A stretch of DNA of 8,310 bases from JAWXTP01 sp044433415 (GTDB taxonomy: Bacteria > Bacteroidota > Bacteroidia > Bacteroidales > Rikenellaceae): NCBI GenBank assembly GCA_044433415.1, contig JAWXTP010000130.1:1-8310 (forward strand), read 5' to 3'. The notes beneath the pieces are model-generated. The model searched no databases. It was not told the DNA's origin and saw only the letters and a program-made list of their open reading frames with translations. The position numbers and the translations under genes were made by a program. Shown here piece by piece: positions 5,717-8,310 of this stretch (position 1 is its first letter; every line of letters starts with the position of its first letter).

Positions 5717-5882
5717 CTAAAAAATTAGCAATTTCATCGTCTCCTTTTAGAGTTATTGCGTTACCTTCCTTAATCTCTTTGAGAGATGTGTTGACTTTTT
5801 CTATAAACTCACTCTTGCCCATAAGCGTATCATCCTGAGAAATAGGCAAAATCTTATAATTTTTATTTCCTTTCCTCTGCAT
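5691..5882 (-). CDS. small protein, possibly antitoxin-like, unknown function
   Basis: This 63-residue protein starts at ATG 5882, 28 bases after the xerD stop on the same strand. Minus-strand AAAGGAG (5895-5889) lies 6 bases before the ATG: a textbook Shine-Dalgarno sequence where neighbouring genes lack one. From M21 the pattern M-G-K-S-E-F-I-E-K-V-N-T-S-L-K-E-I-K-E-G followed by L-K-G-D-D-E-I-A-N-F-L resembles short Bacteroidales antitoxin-like proteins (M-x-K-E-E-F-x-x-K-I...G...L) that usually precede RelE/ParE toxins. That is recall of a pattern, not a search. No intact toxin gene follows; the next DNA holds the palindrome and a cryptic frame. Confidence 0.6.
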   Translation of the reverse strand: MQRKGNKNYKILPISQDDTLMGKSEFIEKVNTSLKEIKEGNAITLKGDDEIANFLAKISIPEE

Positions 5883-5910
5883 TATAATCTCCTTTCTATT
5901 ATCAATTCTA

Positions 5911-6810
5911 TTAAAGATTCAAAGGGTGAAACTTCTCTACTATGGCGCGCTTGTGTTCTAGGTCAAGGTGAGTGTATATTTCAGTAGTGGTAATGCTTTC
6001 ATGACCGAGCATCTCCTGTACAAACCTGATGTCTACACCGCCCTTTAATAGGTGGGTGGCAAAAGAATGCCTAAAGGTGTGGGGAGAGACCTTTTTGTGT
6101 ATGCCTGCTAGTTCAACATAGGTCTTTACTATGTTGAATATCATGATGCGTGAAAGTTGCTTGCCACGCCTATTTAGAAATAAGATGTCCTCACTTTTGT
6201 AGTAAACTGTAGACTCGTTTCTCAGCTCTAAGTAGTCGTTAACACTCTTTATCATCTTGTTATTTACGGGGACTAGACGCTGCTTGTCGCCCTTACCTAT
6301 GACACGTATAAACCCATCGTTGAAAAATAGATCGCTTATTTTTAGGTTGCAGACCTCCGTGACACGTAAACCACAGCTGTACATAACGTCTAGGATAGCC
6401 CTGTTTCTATAGTCTAATATGGTCTTTAGCTCTATAGAGTTTACAACCTTTAATATTTCCTCTACAGTTAACACGTCAGGGATTTTCCTCTTTATCTTAG
6501 GGGAGTCTACAAGCTCTGTAGGGAGGGTTTCTATCTTGTCATAAAGGTAGAGAAAGTTAAAAAAACTTTTAACACCACTGATAACCCTAGCATGAGTCGT
6601 AGTGCTAGACCCTTGATCATATAGGTAGGCAAGGAAGTTTTCGATTTGCTCGTACTGCACAGACTCAGGGGTAATGTCAAAGTTGTCAGATATAAATTCT
6701 CTAAAAAGGATAATGTCACGCATATACGCTTCTATGGTATTTGCACTTAATCCCTTTTCTAATAGTAGGTATGTTTTGTATTCTAATATTTGTTCTTCCC
6801 AGTTAAGCAT
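5911..6810 (-). CDS. xerD: site-specific tyrosine recombinase XerD
   Basis: The 299-residue length and layout match XerC/XerD. An N-terminal SAM-like core-binding domain covers about 1-95 (LEKGLSANTIEAYMRDI). The C-terminal catalytic domain starts near 110. All catalytic residues are visible: R149 (C-G-L-R-V-T-E), K173 (G-K-G-D-K-Q-R), H244 and R247 (H-T-F-R-H-S-F), H270 (L-G-H-E-S) and nucleophile Y279 (E-I-Y-T-H). Xer recombinases resolve chromosome dimers at dif with FtsK and are sometimes used by mobile elements. Full length, normal sequence and a setting next to prmA favour the housekeeping XerD over an integron or phage integrase. No Shine-Dalgarno sequence precedes ATG 6810. It diverges from prmA and is followed by a small gene that may be cotranscribed. 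Confidence 0.94.
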   Translation of the reverse strand: MLNWEEQILEYKTYLLLEKGLSANTIEAYMRDIILFREFISDNFDITPESVQYEQIENFLAYLYDQGSSTTTHARVISGVKSFFNFLYLYDKIETLPTELVDSPKIKRKIPDVLTVEEILKVVNSIELKTILDYRNRAILDVMYSCGLRVTEVCNLKISDLFFNDGFIRVIGKGDKQRLVPVNNKMIKSVNDYLELRNESTVYYKSEDILFLNRRGKQLSRIMIFNIVKTYVELAGIHKKVSPHTFRHSFATHLLKGGVDIRFVQEMLGHESITTTEIYTHLDLEHKRAIVEKFHPLNL

Positions 6811-6828
6811 AGTTTATTTTTCGTATTG

Positions 6829-6861
6829 TTTGTATATTTTGCACAAAGTTAACTATCTTTG
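6829..6861 (+). promoter_or_regulatory. Bacteroidetes-type promoter of prmA
   Basis: TTTG (6829-6832), a 21-base spacer and TATCTTTG (6854-6861) match the consensus. Transcription would start near 6868, about 20 bases before the prmA ATG. Confidence 0.83.
6844..6851 (-). promoter_or_regulatory. -7 element of the xerD promoter
   Basis: On the minus strand TAACTTTG (6851-6844) fits TAnnTTTG. Transcription would start near 6837, about 27 bases before the xerD ATG. No TTTG is found 19-21 bases upstream, so the -33 element is poor. It lies 2 bases from the prmA -7 element on the other strand. Confidence 0.6.
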
Positions 6862-6888
6862 CTAAATAATTAATAACATTTTGGAATT

Positions 6889-7743
6889 ATGAAATACTTT
6901 GAGCTAAAATTATCCTCTCCTCAGCTTGTTGAGGATGAAAATATAGACCTTTATATTGCTGATTTAGGTGAGATTGGATTTGAGAGCTTCACTAGTGAAG
7001 ATGGACTTATCTGTGCTTATATTAATGAAAACGAATATGCAGACTTCAAACCACAAGTTGATAAATTCATTGCAGAAATGGCAGCCTTAGAAATTGTTTG
7101 TGAATTTTCTAAGACAGAAGAACAAAACTGGAATGAGCTGTGGGAATCAAACTTTGAGCCTATATATATAGAAAACCGCTGTTGTATAAGAGCCCCTTTC
7201 CATAGTAAGAGTGATTGCGAATTTGAGATTGTTATTATGCCTAAGATGTCATTTGGTACTGGCCATCACGCTACTACTTACCTGATGGTAGAGAAAATCC
7301 TTGATAATGACTTCTCAGGTCGTAAAGGTTTGGATATGGGTACAGGTACTGGCGTTCTAGCAATAGCAGCCCTTATGAAAGGTGCTGATTATATGTGCGC
7401 TATAGATATAGACGAATGGGCAGAGGACAATTGCCGTGAAAATATAGCTACAAATAGCTTTACAGATAAGATGAAAGTAATCTGTGGTGATGCAAGTTCA
7501 ATCCCAGCTGAGAAGTATGACTTTGTGCTAGCTAATATCAATCGTAATATCCTTATTAATGATATGGCAAGCTATGTTGAGCATTTAAATGAGGGAGGTG
7601 ATATTTTCTTTAGTGGATTCTTGAACCCAGATATCGAAGATATTGTTGAGAAAGCTAATTCGCTAGGTATGGAACATGTAGAAACTAGATCCAAGGATGG
7701 ATGGCAGTTAGTCCATGTTAGAAAAACTTTGTTACCTCTTTAG
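6889..7743 (+). CDS. prmA: ribosomal protein L11 methyltransferase
   Basis: PrmA trimethylates amino groups on ribosomal protein L11 using S-adenosylmethionine. The 284 residues have the family plan. A short N-terminal L11-recognition domain covers about 1-70. PKMSFGTGHHATT (118-130) is highly diagnostic. SAM motif I is L-D-M-G-T-G-T-G-V-L (148-157), an acidic ribose-binding segment is A-I-D-I-D (171-175), and L-A-N-I-N-R-N-I-L (214-222) is the active-site NPPY-like loop. Nothing is missing. The ATG at 6889 sits about 20 bases from the predicted transcription start. No Shine-Dalgarno sequence is present. A 31-bp perfect inverted repeat begins 10 bases after its stop. Confidence 0.97.
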   Translation: MKYFELKLSSPQLVEDENIDLYIADLGEIGFESFTSEDGLICAYINENEYADFKPQVDKFIAEMAALEIVCEFSKTEEQNWNELWESNFEPIYIENRCCIRAPFHSKSDCEFEIVIMPKMSFGTGHHATTYLMVEKILDNDFSGRKGLDMGTGTGVLAIAALMKGADYMCAIDIDEWAEDNCRENIATNSFTDKMKVICGDASSIPAEKYDFVLANINRNILINDMASYVEHLNEGGDIFFSGFLNPDIEDIVEKANSLGMEHVETRSKDGWQLVHVRKTLLPL

Positions 7744-7753
7744 AAACCAGTTA

Positions 7754-7820
7754 GATAACTAGACGACCTTTTGTAGGGGCAGACACGAGGTCTGCCCCTA
7801 CAAAAGGTCGTCTAGTTATC
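7754..7820. repeat. 31-bp perfect inverted repeat with a REP-like core
   Basis: Bases 7754-7784 and 7790-7820 are exact reverse complements around the 5-base loop ACGAG. The inner part reads GTAGGGGCAGAC-loop-GTCTGCCCCTAC, that is, GTAG next to a GC-rich stem, the layout of REP sequences handled by RAYT transposases. The outer 19 bp (7754-7772, beginning GATAACTAGACGACC) are AT-richer. No T-run follows on either side, so it is not a standard terminator, though it would still stabilise the prmA transcript end. Perfect identity of such long arms suggests recent formation or selection. Confidence 0.88.
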
Positions 7821-7894
7821 AGTCATTTAGTCCGAAAAAGGAAACTGCTTGTCGTTAATCGGTTATTAATCAGGGGGAAAATATACTCCCTCAG
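7821..7894. other. intergenic stretch, nothing coding seen
   Basis: A short AT-rich stretch. It contains CTTGTCGTTAATCG (7848-7861), an exact circular permutation of TTAATCGCTTGTCG found in the hairpin right arm at 1455-1468. No promoter or gene is recognised. Confidence 0.4.
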
Positions 7895-7993
7895 CTATTT
7901 CTCTATTTTAAATATAGGTAAAGAAGTTTCTTGTTGTAAGGTTGTTAAATTTTCTTCATCATAAACAATCTCACTATTAAGTGGTGCTAAGGT
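7895..7993 (-). other. coding-like open extension downstream of the 7994 stop
   Basis: Directly after TAA at 7996-7994 the same minus-strand frame continues for 32 codons to TAG at 7897-7895. It has plausible, acid-rich protein-like content (for example PLNSEIVYDEENLTTLQQ). It has no start codon of its own near its beginning. It could be the former tail of the upstream protein after a nonsense change, a gene remnant, or chance. Confidence 0.3.
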
Positions 7994-8310
7994 TTATAAC
8001 CATACAAGGCTATCATTCACATATATAAAAGGACGTTCTTCTTTACCTTCAGAAAAACATTTTACCCAGTAGACTGTATTTCTAGGCATGTAATCATAAT
8101 TTAGCGTATTACCTTCACTTATCTTTATTTCAGTAGATTTCCAATCACCCTCCCAAAAACATAGAGCATAAATAAGTTCAGGGTAAATGTAGTTTTTATC
8201 ATTTCTTGGGATTACCTCCATGTATTTTACATTTCTGTCAACATTTACAGTCACAGTCACGTCCCCTTCACCAAGTTGGTTTATTCTGGAGTAAGTGAGC
8301 TCGTCAAAGT
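7994..8310 (-). CDS. C-terminal part of a probably secreted Bacteroidales protein, 5' end outside window
   Basis: The frame is open leftward from the right window edge (F-D-E-L-T-Y-S-R-I-N-Q-L-G-E-G-D) to TAA at 7994-7996; the GTG at 8260 is internal, so the gene starts beyond the window. The visible 105 residues are beta-rich, with R-Y/W pairs and the ending Y-W-V-K-C-F-S-E-G-K-E-E-R-P-F-I-Y-V followed by N-D-S-L-V-W-L. This resembles, from memory, the C-terminal beta-sandwich (ending G-x-E-E-R-x-F-x-Y-x-x-G-x-x-x-W) of large Bacteroides surface proteins such as transglutaminase-like or discoidin-like ones. That assignment is tentative. The same frame stays open for 32 codons beyond the stop. 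Confidence 0.7.
   Translation of the reverse strand, partial: FDELTYSRINQLGEGDVTVTVNVDRNVKYMEVIPRNDKNYIYPELIYALCFWEGDWKSTEIKISEGNTLNYDYMPRNTVYWVKCFSEGKEERPFIYVNDSLVWL

Noticed and set aside
6674..6865. Rightward open frame opposite the xerD start
   Set aside because: Antisense to xerD and running into the divergent promoter region.

Overview
The window looks like an ordinary chromosomal segment of a Bacteroidales or related Bacteroidetes bacterium. Four observations point there. The DNA is AT-rich. Most genes lack a Shine-Dalgarno sequence. Several starts are preceded by the Bacteroidetes sigma-ABfr promoter pattern (TTTG, about 20 bases, then TAnnTTTG). The protein families (YebC with the N-terminal block K-M-K-R-W-x-N-M-A-R, the ArgE-like M20 enzyme coupled to ArgH, XerD, PrmA) have the Bacteroidetes form. 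I cannot name the genus.

Layout, left to right. A YebC-family gene is cut by the left edge (1-678). It is followed by a lipoprotein nitroreductase (764-1378). A gene-free stretch of nested hairpins (1379-1537) ends at a strong terminator serving two leftward tRNA genes, Leu(TAG) then Asn(GTT), whose promoter lies in a T-tract-rich divergent region (1777-1846). Rightward from there, an argE-like deacylase and argH overlap by 4 bases and probably form a translationally coupled arginine-biosynthesis pair. Next comes tRNA-Glu(TTC) with a near-perfect promoter, then rpsT (ribosomal protein S20) 31 bases later with no promoter of its own, then a clear terminator.

The stretch 4867-5690 is the least ordinary part. 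It holds a GC-richer block with short hairpins, a diverged tandem repeat of about 100 bp (5009-5220), and a small possible membrane protein (5281-5487) whose last codons form one arm of a 26-bp perfect bidirectional terminator. It also holds a cryptic leftward open frame of 61 codons and a 36-base perfect palindrome. Leftward lie xerD (5911-6810) and a 63-aa possible antitoxin-like protein that, unusually here, has a strong Shine-Dalgarno sequence. xerD and the rightward prmA (6889-7743) diverge from a short region in which their -7 elements lie back to back.

Right of prmA is a 31-bp perfect inverted repeat whose inner part, GTAG followed by a GC-rich stem, resembles REP/RAYT-type repeats. 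The window ends inside the 3' part of a leftward gene (7994-8310, partial). It probably encodes a secreted or surface Bacteroidales protein, and its frame stays open for 32 codons past its stop.

Most genes are core housekeeping. I do not see a complete new multi-gene system. The best leads are the palindromic or repetitive non-coding elements and the small-gene region 5281-5882.
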